Shown here piece by piece: positions 33,783 to 42,223 of a stretch of 64,000 nucleotides of DNA; within the stretch, counting starts at the first letter, position 1, and every line of letters begins with the position of its first letter. The stretch spans positions 124,001 through 188,000 of the forward strand of contig JAEYPS010000006.1 in assembly GCA_023410475.1 (NCBI GenBank). The letters are read 5' to 3'. Source of the stretch: Bacillota bacterium. GTDB lineage: Bacteria; Bacillota; Clostridia; Christensenellales; SZUA-584. The notes below the pieces were generated by a model. It ran no database searches. It saw only the letters and a program-made list of their open reading frames with translations, and was not told the DNA's origin. The translations under genes and the position numbers were made by a program.

Positions 33783-34826
33783 CTATTTATCATCTGTCTC
33801 TAAAAAATGGGATAGTATGCTGTTAAGGCTGCTGCTTACATGGCCTAAAATAGATACTATTTTTGAATAATCCATCCTTGTCGGCCCTATAACGCCGAAC
33901 GAGCCAAGCGTCTTTCCGCCTATCTTATACGTCGCAGTTACCACGCTCATATCGAAAAGCTCCTGAGCCATGTTCTCCTGCCCTATAGTTACGGTAAACT
34001 CAAAGCTCGTTGCTTTTTTCATCATGTCGTAAAGCATGTCTTTAGTCTCGAGCAGAGCGAGAAAATTCTTTGTCTTCTCAACGCTCATGTATCCGGGGAA
34101 GTCTATTATATTCTGCGCGCCGCCAACGACTATTCCCTTTTCGCCCTGCGGCTCGACGCTCAAGTCTATGGCTTTCATGATATCCGTCATAAACTCGCTG
34201 TTGACGCACACGTTCTCCCTGAGGCATGCCGAAAGATCGCTCTCCGCCTGTTCGAGCGTTTTGCCCGAGAGCTTATCGGTCAAAAGGTTTGAAAGCATCT
34301 CTATATCGCCCAGAGTTATGCCCTCCGGCACTCCTATAACGGTGTCGTTTACGAGCCCCGCGTCGGTTACAAGCAAAAGTATGGCTTTTCGTTCCGTAAG
34401 CTTTACGAGCTGTATGCGCTTGATGACAGACTTTTTGAGCTGAGGCCGAAGCACCATCGATATATGATGCGTCGTGTCCGACAGCACCTGAGCGGCTTTC
34501 TCTATGACCTGCTCGACTTCTGCCATCTTTTCGGCAAAGTAGCTCTTTATTTTATTCGCCTCGGCCGCGTTGAGCTTTGCTACTTTCATAAGTCTGTCCA
34601 CATAAAATCTGTAGGCCTTATGCGAAGGGATGCGGCCGGCGGACGTATGAGGCTGCTCTAAAAAGCCGAGCTCTTCAAGGTCCGCCATCTCGTTCCTTAT
34701 CGTAGCGGAACTGAGCTCAATGCCGTGTTTTCTCGATATAGTTCTTGAGCCGATAGGGAGTCCGGTCATTATATAGTCGTCCACGACTGCTTTTAGTATA
34801 CCGAGCTTCCTTTCATTCAATTCCAT
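33783..34826 (-). CDS. hrcA: Heat-inducible transcription repressor HrcA
   Basis: A 347-residue repressor that binds CIRCE and is kept active by GroEL. The winged-helix region near the N-terminus (VDDYIMTGLPIGSRTISRKHGIELSSATIRNEMADLEELGFL) is classic, followed by the dimer domain. It is the first gene of hrcA-grpE-dnaK-dnaJ-prmA-mtaB(-hinT), starting at ATG 34826 behind GGGGGAAG. A perfect CIRCE lies 17 bases upstream, so it represses itself. Confidence 0.97.
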   Translation of the reverse strand: MELNERKLGILKAVVDDYIMTGLPIGSRTISRKHGIELSSATIRNEMADLEELGFLEQPHTSAGRIPSHKAYRFYVDRLMKVAKLNAAEANKIKSYFAEKMAEVEQVIEKAAQVLSDTTHHISMVLRPQLKKSVIKRIQLVKLTERKAILLLVTDAGLVNDTVIGVPEGITLGDIEMLSNLLTDKLSGKTLEQAESDLSACLRENVCVNSEFMTDIMKAIDLSVEPQGEKGIVVGGAQNIIDFPGYMSVEKTKNFLALLETKDMLYDMMKKATSFEFTVTIGQENMAQELFDMSVVTATYKIGGKTLGSFGVIGPTRMDYSKIVSILGHVSSSLNSILSHFLETDDK

Positions 34827-34842
34827 GGTGCTTCCCCCGTTA

Positions 34843-34869
34843 TTAGCACTCTTGCCTAGCGAGTGCTAA
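34843..34869. promoter_or_regulatory. CIRCE operator (HrcA binding site)
   Basis: Perfect inverted repeat TTAGCACTC-N9-GAGTGCTAA, identical to the consensus, located between the promoter and the hrcA start, where HrcA blocks transcription. Confidence 0.97.
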
Positions 34870-34881
34870 CATCATGGTATA

Positions 34882-34910
34882 AAAATAACACTTTTTAACT
34901 TTAAAGTCAA
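34882..34910 (-). promoter_or_regulatory. SigA-type promoter of the hrcA operon
   Basis: TTGACT (34905-34910), 17-base spacer, TATTTT (34882-34887) with a TG one base before it on the minus strand. CIRCE begins about 12 bases downstream. Confidence 0.7.
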
Positions 34911-34926
34911 TACCGCAGAGCGCATT

Positions 34927-36054
34927 TCATATTATTTTCATAAATTCGGTGATTAGAGTGTTTTGAAGGTCAAACCCCTTTATCGTGGGGTATATTCCTT
35001 GCTCATCCTTAACTATAAGGCCGGATTTTTGGGCAATATCTATCGCATTACCGAAAACACGCTTGAAATCCATGCAAAAGCGATCACTGAAGCCTTTAAA
35101 CGTTATTCCTTCGCTAAGTCTGAGCCTGAGCATAATGTATTCCGTCATCTCGTCCTTTTCGGTAAGCACGTATTCTTGAGCTATTGGTTTTTTGCCTTTG
35201 GTTACGAATTGTATATATTCATGTATATTTTCTGTGTTGCTGAACCTTTTCTTTTGTGCTGATAAATATGAGTGAGCGGCGGCTCCGAGTCCTAGGTATT
35301 CTCCGCCTGTCCAGTATTTCATGTTATGAAGGCACTGCGCGTTTTCCTTAGCGAAATTAGACGTCTCATAATGCGTATAGCCGGCTTCCAAAAGCATCTG
35401 CGACGCGCAGTGGTACATGTCGCGGTCGGCGTCTTCGTCCGCGCCCGAATATTCCCGCGCAAGCTTCGTGCCTTCTTCGAGTTTCAGGCTGTACGCCGAT
35501 ACGTGCCGGGGCGCAAGCTTTATGATATTCGTAATGGTATCCCCGAAGCTTTCTCTCGTTTGTGCCGGAAGAGAGAATATGACGTCTATGTTTATATTGT
35601 TAACATGGCGCATTGCGGATTGATATGCCGCCAAAAAACGCTCGAACGCATGGCCTCTGCCTATACGCTTGAGTATTTCATCGTCATGTGTCTGAAGCCC
35701 GATGCTCAACCTGTTAAGCCCGCAGGCGGCGTATGCCTCTGGCTTCTCATCATCGAGGGACTCCGGGTTTGCTTCTATAGTAGCTTCCTTAAGCTCAAAA
35801 TCAAACGCATCTCTCAATCCGCAAACGAGCGCTTTTACCTGCTTCGGCGTGAGAAGCGACGGCGTGCCGCCGCCTAAAAAAAGCGTATCAACTGTGTGAT
35901 CTTTAAAGTTTTGCGAGTAAAGGCGTGCCTCGGCGACAACCGACCCGATATACCGCTCGAACGACCCCTCCATGCCGGGGTATGACACGAAGTCGCAGTA
36001 ATGACACTTTCGCGCGCAGAACGGTATGTGTACGTAAAGCCCCAGCAGTTTCAT
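34927..36054 (-). CDS. hemW: Radical SAM heme chaperone HemW
   Basis: A 375-residue radical SAM protein with cluster cysteines C13, C17, C20 (VHIPFCARKCHYCDF), GGGTPSLL and a C-terminal HemN-like domain. HemW transfers heme to respiratory or other target proteins and is not a coproporphyrinogen dehydrogenase, although often annotated so. It shares one base with the lepA stop. The lepA-hemW-hrcA order is conserved in Firmicutes. Confidence 0.93.
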   Translation of the reverse strand: MKLLGLYVHIPFCARKCHYCDFVSYPGMEGSFERYIGSVVAEARLYSQNFKDHTVDTLFLGGGTPSLLTPKQVKALVCGLRDAFDFELKEATIEANPESLDDEKPEAYAACGLNRLSIGLQTHDDEILKRIGRGHAFERFLAAYQSAMRHVNNINIDVIFSLPAQTRESFGDTITNIIKLAPRHVSAYSLKLEEGTKLAREYSGADEDADRDMYHCASQMLLEAGYTHYETSNFAKENAQCLHNMKYWTGGEYLGLGAAAHSYLSAQKKRFSNTENIHEYIQFVTKGKKPIAQEYVLTEKDEMTEYIMLRLRLSEGITFKGFSDRFCMDFKRVFGNAIDIAQKSGLIVKDEQGIYPTIKGFDLQNTLITEFMKII

Positions 36055-37853
36055 CAGTCCATCTTGAGCACTGACATGAACGCCTCGGAAGGAACCTGCA
36101 CGCTGCCGACCTGGCGCATGCGCTTCTTGCCTTCCTTCTGCTTTTCAAGCAGCTTTCTTTTTCGCGATATGTCTCCGCCGTAACACTTCGCGAGCACGTC
36201 CTTGCGCATTGCCTTTACGGTCTCTCTTGCGATTATCTTTCCGCCTATCGCCGCCTGTATGGGTATCTCGAACATCTGCCGGGGGATTACGTCCTTCAAT
36301 TTCTCTGCGATGCTTCTTCCCCTCGCATACGCCTTGTCGCGGTGAACAATTATGGAAAGAGCGTCGCACATGTCTCCGTTTAAAAGCATATCGAGCCGAA
36401 CAAGGTCGCTCTTTTGATAGCCTTTAAGCTCATAATCGAGCGAGGCGTATCCGCGCGTACGAGACTTTAACATATCGAAGAAGTCGTATATTATCTCGTT
36501 CAGCGGCAGCTCGTAGTGTATGAGCACCCGCGTGTCCTCTATATACTCCATGTTCTTGAACACTCCCCGCTTCTCCTGGCATATCTCCATCACAGCGCCC
36601 ACGTATTCGTCGGGCGTCATTATCGTGGCCGTGGCTATAGGCTCTTCCATGTAGTCTATAGTCGTCACGGGAGGCAGGTTCGTGGGGTTTTCGACTATAA
36701 GCTTCTCGCCCTTTACAGTTATTACATGATAGCTGACGCTGGGCGCTGTTGTTACAAGGTCGAGGTCATATTCCCTCTCAAGCCTCTCCTGAATTATTTC
36801 CATGTGTAAAAGCCCGAGAAAGCCGCATCTGAAACCAAACCCCAGCGCTACGGATGTCTCTGGTTCATATATCAGCGAAGCGTCGTTGAGCTCCAATTTG
36901 GCCAGTGCGTCTCTTAAGTCTTCATACTTCGCGCCGTCCGCCGGGTAGATTCCGCAGAACACCATCGGAGTTACGTTTTTGTATCCCGGAAGAGGCTCTT
37001 TGCTTCCGTTCTCGGCGTTCGTTATCGTATCGCCCACCCGCGTGTCCGAAACGTTCTTAACGCTTGCCGCGATATACCCAACTTCGCCCGCGCAGAGCGA
37101 TTCTGTCTCTAGGGGAGCGGGCAGAAACACGCCTACCTCAGTTACCTCGAATTTTTTGCCCGCGGCCATAAACAGTATCCTGTCTCCCGGCTTAACGCTG
37201 CCCTGCTTTACTCGAACGTAACTTATCGCGCCTTTGTAGTTGTCATAAAAAGAGTCGAATATCAGCGCTTTTAGATGGTCATCCCTGTCGCCGCTGGGAG
37301 GAGGAAGATATTTTATTACGGCCGCCAGCACCTCTTCGATGCCAATGCCCTCCTTCGCGCTTATAAGAGGAGCGTAAGAAGCGTCGAGGCCCAAAACGTC
37401 CTCTATCTCTTTCTTTACCTCGTCGGGGCGCGCGGACGGCAGGTCTATCTTGTTTATAACGGGCAGGATCTCTAGATTATTGCCCATCGCGAGGTATACA
37501 TTGGCAAGCGTCTGCGCTTCTATACCCTGGCTGGCGTCGACTACTAGTATCGCGCCTTCGCAGGCGGCCATGCTTCTTGAAACCTCGTATGTGAAATCGA
37601 CATGCCCGGGCGTATCTATAAGGTTGAGCATATATTCTGTTCCGCCCTCCTCATAGAACATGCGAACTGCCTGCGATTTTATCGTAATGCCCCGCTCCTG
37701 CTCCAGCTCCATGGTGTCGAGTATCTGATTGCGCATATCGCGCTTGGAAACCGTATGAGTGGCCTCTATGAGCCTGTCCGCAAGCGTGGACTTGCCGTGG
37801 TCTATATGCGCTATGATGCAAAAATTTCTTATCCTGCCAATACCAGTTGACAT
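36054..37853 (-). CDS. lepA: Elongation factor 4 (LepA) GTPase
   Basis: A 599-residue translational GTPase that back-translocates or assists stressed ribosomes. G motifs: AHIDHGKS (15-22), DTPGHVDF and NKIDLPSA; the EF-G-like domains II, III and V follow and the LepA-specific C-terminal domain ends in KRMRQVGSVQVPSEAFMSVL. Length is standard. It starts at ATG 37853 behind CGGAGG. Confidence 0.97.
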   Translation of the reverse strand: MSTGIGRIRNFCIIAHIDHGKSTLADRLIEATHTVSKRDMRNQILDTMELEQERGITIKSQAVRMFYEEGGTEYMLNLIDTPGHVDFTYEVSRSMAACEGAILVVDASQGIEAQTLANVYLAMGNNLEILPVINKIDLPSARPDEVKKEIEDVLGLDASYAPLISAKEGIGIEEVLAAVIKYLPPPSGDRDDHLKALIFDSFYDNYKGAISYVRVKQGSVKPGDRILFMAAGKKFEVTEVGVFLPAPLETESLCAGEVGYIAASVKNVSDTRVGDTITNAENGSKEPLPGYKNVTPMVFCGIYPADGAKYEDLRDALAKLELNDASLIYEPETSVALGFGFRCGFLGLLHMEIIQERLEREYDLDLVTTAPSVSYHVITVKGEKLIVENPTNLPPVTTIDYMEEPIATATIMTPDEYVGAVMEICQEKRGVFKNMEYIEDTRVLIHYELPLNEIIYDFFDMLKSRTRGYASLDYELKGYQKSDLVRLDMLLNGDMCDALSIIVHRDKAYARGRSIAEKLKDVIPRQMFEIPIQAAIGGKIIARETVKAMRKDVLAKCYGGDISRKRKLLEKQKEGKKRMRQVGSVQVPSEAFMSVLKMD

Positions 37854-37879
37854 TAATTATCCTCCGATTACCCCAATAC

Positions 37880-37902
37880 GTTTTATCTTTGACCGATAAA
37901 AC
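37880..37902. other. Hairpin in the lepA upstream region
   Basis: Perfect eight-base inverted repeat GTTTTATC / GATAAAAC with a seven-base loop, 27 bases before lepA. It may be an operator or a leader structure; nothing identifies it further. Confidence 0.35.
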
Positions 37903-37946
37903 ACAGAACTATAATATATAAAACAGATGCTAAATGCAATTCTTTC

Positions 37947-37976
37947 TTGTCGGCCTTCGAACAGCCGTGATATGAT
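37947..37976 (+). promoter_or_regulatory. Candidate SigA-type promoter of the LUD gene
   Basis: TTGTCG (37947-37952), 18-base spacer, TATGAT (37971-37976), 26 bases before the start codon at 38002. Confidence 0.5.
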
Positions 37977-38001
37977 TATTTATATATACGGAGGTGACGT
38001 T

Positions 38002-38616
38002 ATGAGCGATATCAAAAAAACGTTAGAGGCGCTTGATAACAAAGGTTTCAAGGCGGTATTCGCCAAAGACGCGCCGGAGGCTTTAAGCTACGTTTTATCA
38101 CAGATATCAAAGCAAGAATCCGTAGGCGTGGGCGGAAGCGTCACGCTCGCTGAGACGGGCATAACAGAAGCTCTGATTGAGAGAGGCAACACCGTATACT
38201 CAGGCTCGTTGGCGCAAAAGAACGGACAGGACGCCTATGCCGCACGAAAAGCGGGCATGAGCGCCGACGTGTATATTTCATCCACGAACGCCGTGACTCT
38301 TGAGGGCGATCTTATTAACATTGACGGTATCGGCAACCGCGCGGCGGCAATGTTCTACGGCCCTGATAAGGTCATAATAGTAGCGGGCAGAAATAAAATA
38401 ACTACAAACCCGAACACCGCGATAGCGAGAATAAAAAAAGAAGCGTGCCCGAAAAACGCCGTAAGGCTAGGGCTCGATACCCCCTGCGCGAAGACAGGCA
38501 AATGTGAGGATTGCGGCAGCCCGCAGCGCATGTGCAACGTCGTCGTGCGCATACAATACCCACCAAGAGGCAAGGAGATTCACGTCGTAATGATCGACGC
38601 AGATTTCGGGTATTAA
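38002..38616 (+). CDS. LUD domain (lactate utilisation-type) protein
   Basis: A 204-residue protein of the LUD/DUF162 family, to which LutC and the C-terminal part of LutB belong. The start ATG 38002 follows GGAGGTGACG; earlier ATGs in frame have no ribosome site. Family features: GVGGSVTLAETGI, a DVYISSTNAVTLEGDLINIDGIGNRAAAMFYGPDKVIIVAGRNKI block and a C-terminal cysteine cluster (CPKNA, CAKTGKCEDCGSPQRMC). It stands alone, without lutA or lutB, on the plus strand, and faces a DUF2284 gene. Stand-alone LUD proteins are common in anaerobes and their role is not known. Confidence 0.85.
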   Translation: MSDIKKTLEALDNKGFKAVFAKDAPEALSYVLSQISKQESVGVGGSVTLAETGITEALIERGNTVYSGSLAQKNGQDAYAARKAGMSADVYISSTNAVTLEGDLINIDGIGNRAAAMFYGPDKVIIVAGRNKITTNPNTAIARIKKEACPKNAVRLGLDTPCAKTGKCEDCGSPQRMCNVVVRIQYPPRGKEIHVVMIDADFGY

Positions 38617-38647
38617 CCTTTTCTACAGTTAAATAATAGATATTTTA

Positions 38648-39154
38648 TTACTCTACAAAGACGGCGGAATACCAGTTTTGCGTCTCGGACTCGTCTCGCA
38701 GCGTTTTTATAGGCAGCCCGAATCTTCCTGCCGTCTTGAATACGTCTATGCCCGCGCTGTGAAAAGCGGGGCGCGCTTTTTTGGGGTTAGCGCACGGCTT
38801 TGCGCTGCGCCCCGCGCAGTCGGCGCATATGGCGCAGTCGCTCATCGAAAACGCCATGTAATACCCTTTTAGGAACGCCTCGCGTTCGATAGCGAACGAT
38901 ACGTCCTGACTTACCTTTTTGTCCGTTGAATGTACGATAACACCCCACGAATACTCTTTTAGTACTCTCTGGAAATCAAACACGCTTAACGACCCCGGCC
39001 TTGAAGGGCATGTATGGCCCTTGCCCCAGTCTGTGCAGCCGAACATGCACTTCAGTATCGTTCTTGTGTCAAACGCTATGTCGTCTATGCTAAATAATAC
39101 TGCGTGATCAGCGCCCATTTCAAGAGCGGTTTTTATTAGCTTGTCCTTAATCAT
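38648..39154 (-). CDS. DUF2284 cysteine-rich metal-binding protein
   Basis: A 168-residue protein with CMFGCTDWGKGHTCPSRPG near residue 35-55 and CAICADCAGRSAKPCANPKKARP later, the eight-odd cysteine pattern of the DUF2284 family, thought to bind iron-sulfur clusters or other metals. No membrane segment. It ends about 30 bases from the convergent LUD gene and precedes ribF by 15 bases on the opposite side. Function unknown. Confidence 0.8.
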   Translation of the reverse strand: MIKDKLIKTALEMGADHAVLFSIDDIAFDTRTILKCMFGCTDWGKGHTCPSRPGSLSVFDFQRVLKEYSWGVIVHSTDKKVSQDVSFAIEREAFLKGYYMAFSMSDCAICADCAGRSAKPCANPKKARPAFHSAGIDVFKTAGRFGLPIKTLRDESETQNWYSAVFVE

Positions 39155-39169
39155 TATAACCTCACTGAT

Positions 39170-40066
39170 TTATATATTCGAGATGTCACGTTTTATCTGC
39201 GCTATCAAAGCTTCTTTGTTTTTAAATTTCATTTCATCTCTCAGCCGCTTTATGAATATTATTGTTATGTTCTTGCCATAGATATCGTCGGACATGCCGA
39301 GCAAGTGCGCCTCCACAGTCTCAACGATTCCTTTAGAGACTGTCGGCTTAACGCCTATGTTGCACACGCCCTTATAGAGAGTGCCCTCAACATCTACTTC
39401 CACGCTGTAAACGCCCCTGAGCGGCATCGCCTTTTCTTTCGCGACCGAAATATTGGCAGTCGGGAAACCGAGCTTGTTTCCGAGCCCGCTTCCCTTCTCA
39501 ACCTCGCCGCATATGCTGTAGCTGTAGCCGAGCAGCGCGTTAGCCCTCTCTACCGCGCCCGCGGCAATGCATTCTCTTATCCTTGTAGAGCTTACAGGCT
39601 CGTCGTCATATATAACGGGTGGGATGACTATGACATCACAGCCATGTGCGTCGCCGAACTCCTTTAATGTGTCCACATTCCCAAGAGCATGCTTGCCGTA
39701 CGTATAGTTATATCCGGCAACGATTTTTTTCGGAGAAAATACGCTTTGTATCAGTGCAGCGAACGCGTCTTTGTCTGTGCACGCGAATCGTCTGTCAAAG
39801 CTCGCGATACATAGATAATCTATCCCGGTTTTTTCAAAAGCGGCTGTCTTTTCATCGAGCGTAAAAAGGCACATCGGCTTTTTGTCGGTAAGCAAAAGGT
39901 TACTCGGCAGAGAATCGAACGTAAACGCGGCGCTTTCGCCCCCTAAACTTTTTGCCGCTTCAAGAAGCGCCATATGCCCGAAGTGCAGCCCGTCGAATGT
40001 ACCAAGGGCGATGGATAGCTCTTTGAATTTTATGCTTTTTGCCTGTTCAAGTGTGATGACCTTCAT
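39170..40066 (-). CDS. ribF: Bifunctional riboflavin kinase / FAD synthetase
   Basis: A 298-residue enzyme making FMN and FAD from riboflavin. The adenylyltransferase half has GTFDGLHFGH (22-31) and SSTRIREC; the kinase half has KGSGLGNKLGFPTANI and GVYSVEV. It overlaps the truB stop by four bases. truB-ribF at the end of the nusA-infB operon is standard. No FMN riboswitch precedes it. Confidence 0.96.
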   Translation of the reverse strand: MKVITLEQAKSIKFKELSIALGTFDGLHFGHMALLEAAKSLGGESAAFTFDSLPSNLLLTDKKPMCLFTLDEKTAAFEKTGIDYLCIASFDRRFACTDKDAFAALIQSVFSPKKIVAGYNYTYGKHALGNVDTLKEFGDAHGCDVIVIPPVIYDDEPVSSTRIRECIAAGAVERANALLGYSYSICGEVEKGSGLGNKLGFPTANISVAKEKAMPLRGVYSVEVDVEGTLYKGVCNIGVKPTVSKGIVETVEAHLLGMSDDIYGKNITIIFIKRLRDEMKFKNKEALIAQIKRDISNI

Positions 40067-40935
40067 ATATCTGCCCCATCCGTAAGCAATGTCGTTATCC
40101 TGAGCCTGTTGTCTTTTAAGCAGCCAATGCCTAAAAACTCGCTGTCCGCGTATACCCTTGCTTCAGACTCATCTTTTCCGTCGTGTTCTATACTCGCGCC
40201 GTTCACCAGCGGCGTTCGTCTTCGATCGCTCACTGTCAGCCGGGGCATGTCCGATAAAAACATATCGGCAGGCAAAACCGCCTTTTCCAGCGCTGCAGGC
40301 TCCTTCAATTCATCCGCGGTATACGCGCCTTCTATAGAGAGCCCCGCGCACATTGTCCTTATCAGAAACGACATGAAAGCAGGCAACCCAAGGAGTTTTC
40401 CTATATCCTCGCACAGCGTTCGTATATACGTTCCTTTGCCGCAAACCACGCGCACCAAATGAGCGTTTTGCCTTATGCTTGAGAGATACTGCGCTTTATG
40501 TATCACGATGTCTCTTAATTTTTCGGGAATGTCCGCGCCCTCTCTTGCGAGGCTGTAAAGCTTGCGCCCCTGATGCTTTACCGCTGAATAAGCGGGAGTG
40601 CGCTGCACCGTTCTGCCGCAGAAGCTTTCAAGAGCCTGCTTTACGTCTTCGGCGCAAGGCGGCGCTTTGTCTGATATTTCGGTGATTTGTCCATAGCTGT
40701 CGCCGGTGTCTGTGCTTAATCCGAAGCTTATTTCCGCTATGTATTCCTTTGCCCCGCCCATAAGGTATGACGAGATCTTAGTCGCCCTGCCGACGCATAT
40801 CGGAAGCACACCGCACGCGCCGGGGTCAAGCGTACCGGCGTGCCCTGTTTTTGCTCCCGTTATCCCCCTCAAATAAACAACCGCGCCGTTTGAAGACATG
40901 CCGGGCGGCTTTAAAAAATTTATTACGCCGTTCAT
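40063..40935 (-). CDS. truB: tRNA pseudouridine(55) synthase
   Basis: A 290-residue pseudouridine synthase. The catalytic Asp is D37 in GHAGTLDPGACGVLPICVGRATK; GKGTYIRTLCEDIG and the N-terminal INFLKPPGMSSN are also diagnostic. A C-terminal PUA-like domain follows. The gene starts two bases after the nrnA stop. Confidence 0.97.
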   Translation of the reverse strand: MNGVINFLKPPGMSSNGAVVYLRGITGAKTGHAGTLDPGACGVLPICVGRATKISSYLMGGAKEYIAEISFGLSTDTGDSYGQITEISDKAPPCAEDVKQALESFCGRTVQRTPAYSAVKHQGRKLYSLAREGADIPEKLRDIVIHKAQYLSSIRQNAHLVRVVCGKGTYIRTLCEDIGKLLGLPAFMSFLIRTMCAGLSIEGAYTADELKEPAALEKAVLPADMFLSDMPRLTVSDRRRTPLVNGASIEHDGKDESEARVYADSEFLGIGCLKDNRLRITTLLTDGADI

Positions 40936-40937
40936 CG

Positions 40938-41879
40938 TTAAACCATTTTTATCAGTATTTCTATGACCGTGTTCTTAACTTCGTCTATTTTGCCTGCCGT
41001 GCAAAACCCCGAAGCGTTTTTATGCCCGCCTCCTCCGAAGGAAGACGCGACTGAGCATACGTCTATATCGCCCTTAGAGCGCAGGCTTACCTTGACGCCG
41101 TTTTTTATTTCCCTGAAAAACACAGCGACCTTCGTTTCCTCTATTTCTCTTGCAAAATCGACTATGTTTTCGCAGTCGGAGCTGCTTGCTCCGAGTTCTT
41201 TCATGTCTTTTGTGAGCAGCGTAACGGACGCTACTTTGCCTTCTTCAAATGTTTCAAGTCTCGTGAGAGCGCGGGTGATAAGGCGGGTCAGCACGAGCGT
41301 GCGCCTTCTGAACAGTATATCAGCCGTTTCTCTTATATCAAAAAGCCCTACTAGCTCCGACGTATACCGAAGGCACTTTCGGCCAGTATTGGAATACGTA
41401 AAATTGCCCGTGTCCGTAGACATCGCTATATAAAGGTACCGTGCAGACATCTCGTCATGAGGCACGCCCTCTTCGGCCATAAGCTCGAAAATTATCTCTC
41501 CTACAGACGACGCCTCAGCTATATAGTTGAGTTTGCCGAACTTTTCATTCGTAATATGATGGTCTATATTTATATTGTTAATTTTTTTAAATATCTTCTG
41601 TGCTTTGCCGAGCCTTGATTTGTCCGCGCAATCTATGGCTATCGCAAGGTCATACTTGTCTTCGATAACCGAAATGAGACCGTTTTCGGGAAAAAGCTCG
41701 GCGTATCTGTGAGGTATGCCGTCGTCGCAGTATATGTCCGATCGTTTGCCAATACTCCCAAGCATATGCTGCAGCGCAAAACAAGAGCCGAGCGTATCAC
41801 CGTCCGGCTGAATGTGAGCAATAACGAGTATGCTGCTTGCCTTTTCTATTTCTTTTTTTACGCCCTGCAGGCTGTACAT
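40938..41879 (-). CDS. nrnA: DHH/DHHA1 phosphoesterase, nanoRNase / pAp phosphatase
   Basis: A 313-residue DHH-family enzyme. Metal ligands: H22, D26, D28 (AHIQPDGDTLGS), D83 (AIDCADKSRLG), and the DHH triad D106-H107-H108. The DHHA1 domain ends in FGGGGHKNASGF. NrnA degrades short RNA oligonucleotides and dephosphorylates 3'-phosphoadenosine 5'-phosphate. It sits between rbfA and truB as in most Firmicutes. Confidence 0.94.
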   Translation of the reverse strand: MYSLQGVKKEIEKASSILVIAHIQPDGDTLGSCFALQHMLGSIGKRSDIYCDDGIPHRYAELFPENGLISVIEDKYDLAIAIDCADKSRLGKAQKIFKKINNINIDHHITNEKFGKLNYIAEASSVGEIIFELMAEEGVPHDEMSARYLYIAMSTDTGNFTYSNTGRKCLRYTSELVGLFDIRETADILFRRRTLVLTRLITRALTRLETFEEGKVASVTLLTKDMKELGASSSDCENIVDFAREIEETKVAVFFREIKNGVKVSLRSKGDIDVCSVASSFGGGGHKNASGFCTAGKIDEVKNTVIEILIKMV

Positions 41880-41884
41880 CGCCT

Positions 41885-42223
41885 TTAAACTTTCTTGAGC
41901 AGCTCGGTTATCTTGCTGCTGTATTCAATTGAGGTGTCTAGAACGAATGATATCTCGGGCAGCCGCCTTATGTTAATTTTCGAACCTATCTCGTTTTTGA
42001 TATAATGCTCGGCGTGCGACAGAGTTTCTATTGTCGACGCCTTCTTTTTATCGGTATCGAATACGCTGATATACGCTTTTGCGTATCTTAAATCCTTTGA
42101 GATCTCAACACGCGTAACGCTCGCCATCTCGGACACGCGCGGGTCTTTGATCTCGTTTCTTATTATCTCGCTCAGCGCTCTTTTAAACTCCGATTCTATG
42201 CCGGCAAGCCTGTTTTTTGACAC
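41885..42223 (-). CDS. rbfA: Ribosome-binding factor A
   Basis: A 112-residue KH-fold protein that helps mature the 5' end of 16S rRNA. RLAGIESEFKRALSEIIRNEIKDPRV and the C-terminal PEISFVLDTSIEYSSKI are characteristic. It overlaps the infB stop by one base, inside the ribosome-biogenesis operon. Confidence 0.95.
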   Translation of the reverse strand: MSKNRLAGIESEFKRALSEIIRNEIKDPRVSEMASVTRVEISKDLRYAKAYISVFDTDKKKASTIETLSHAEHYIKNEIGSKINIRRLPEISFVLDTSIEYSSKITELLKKV

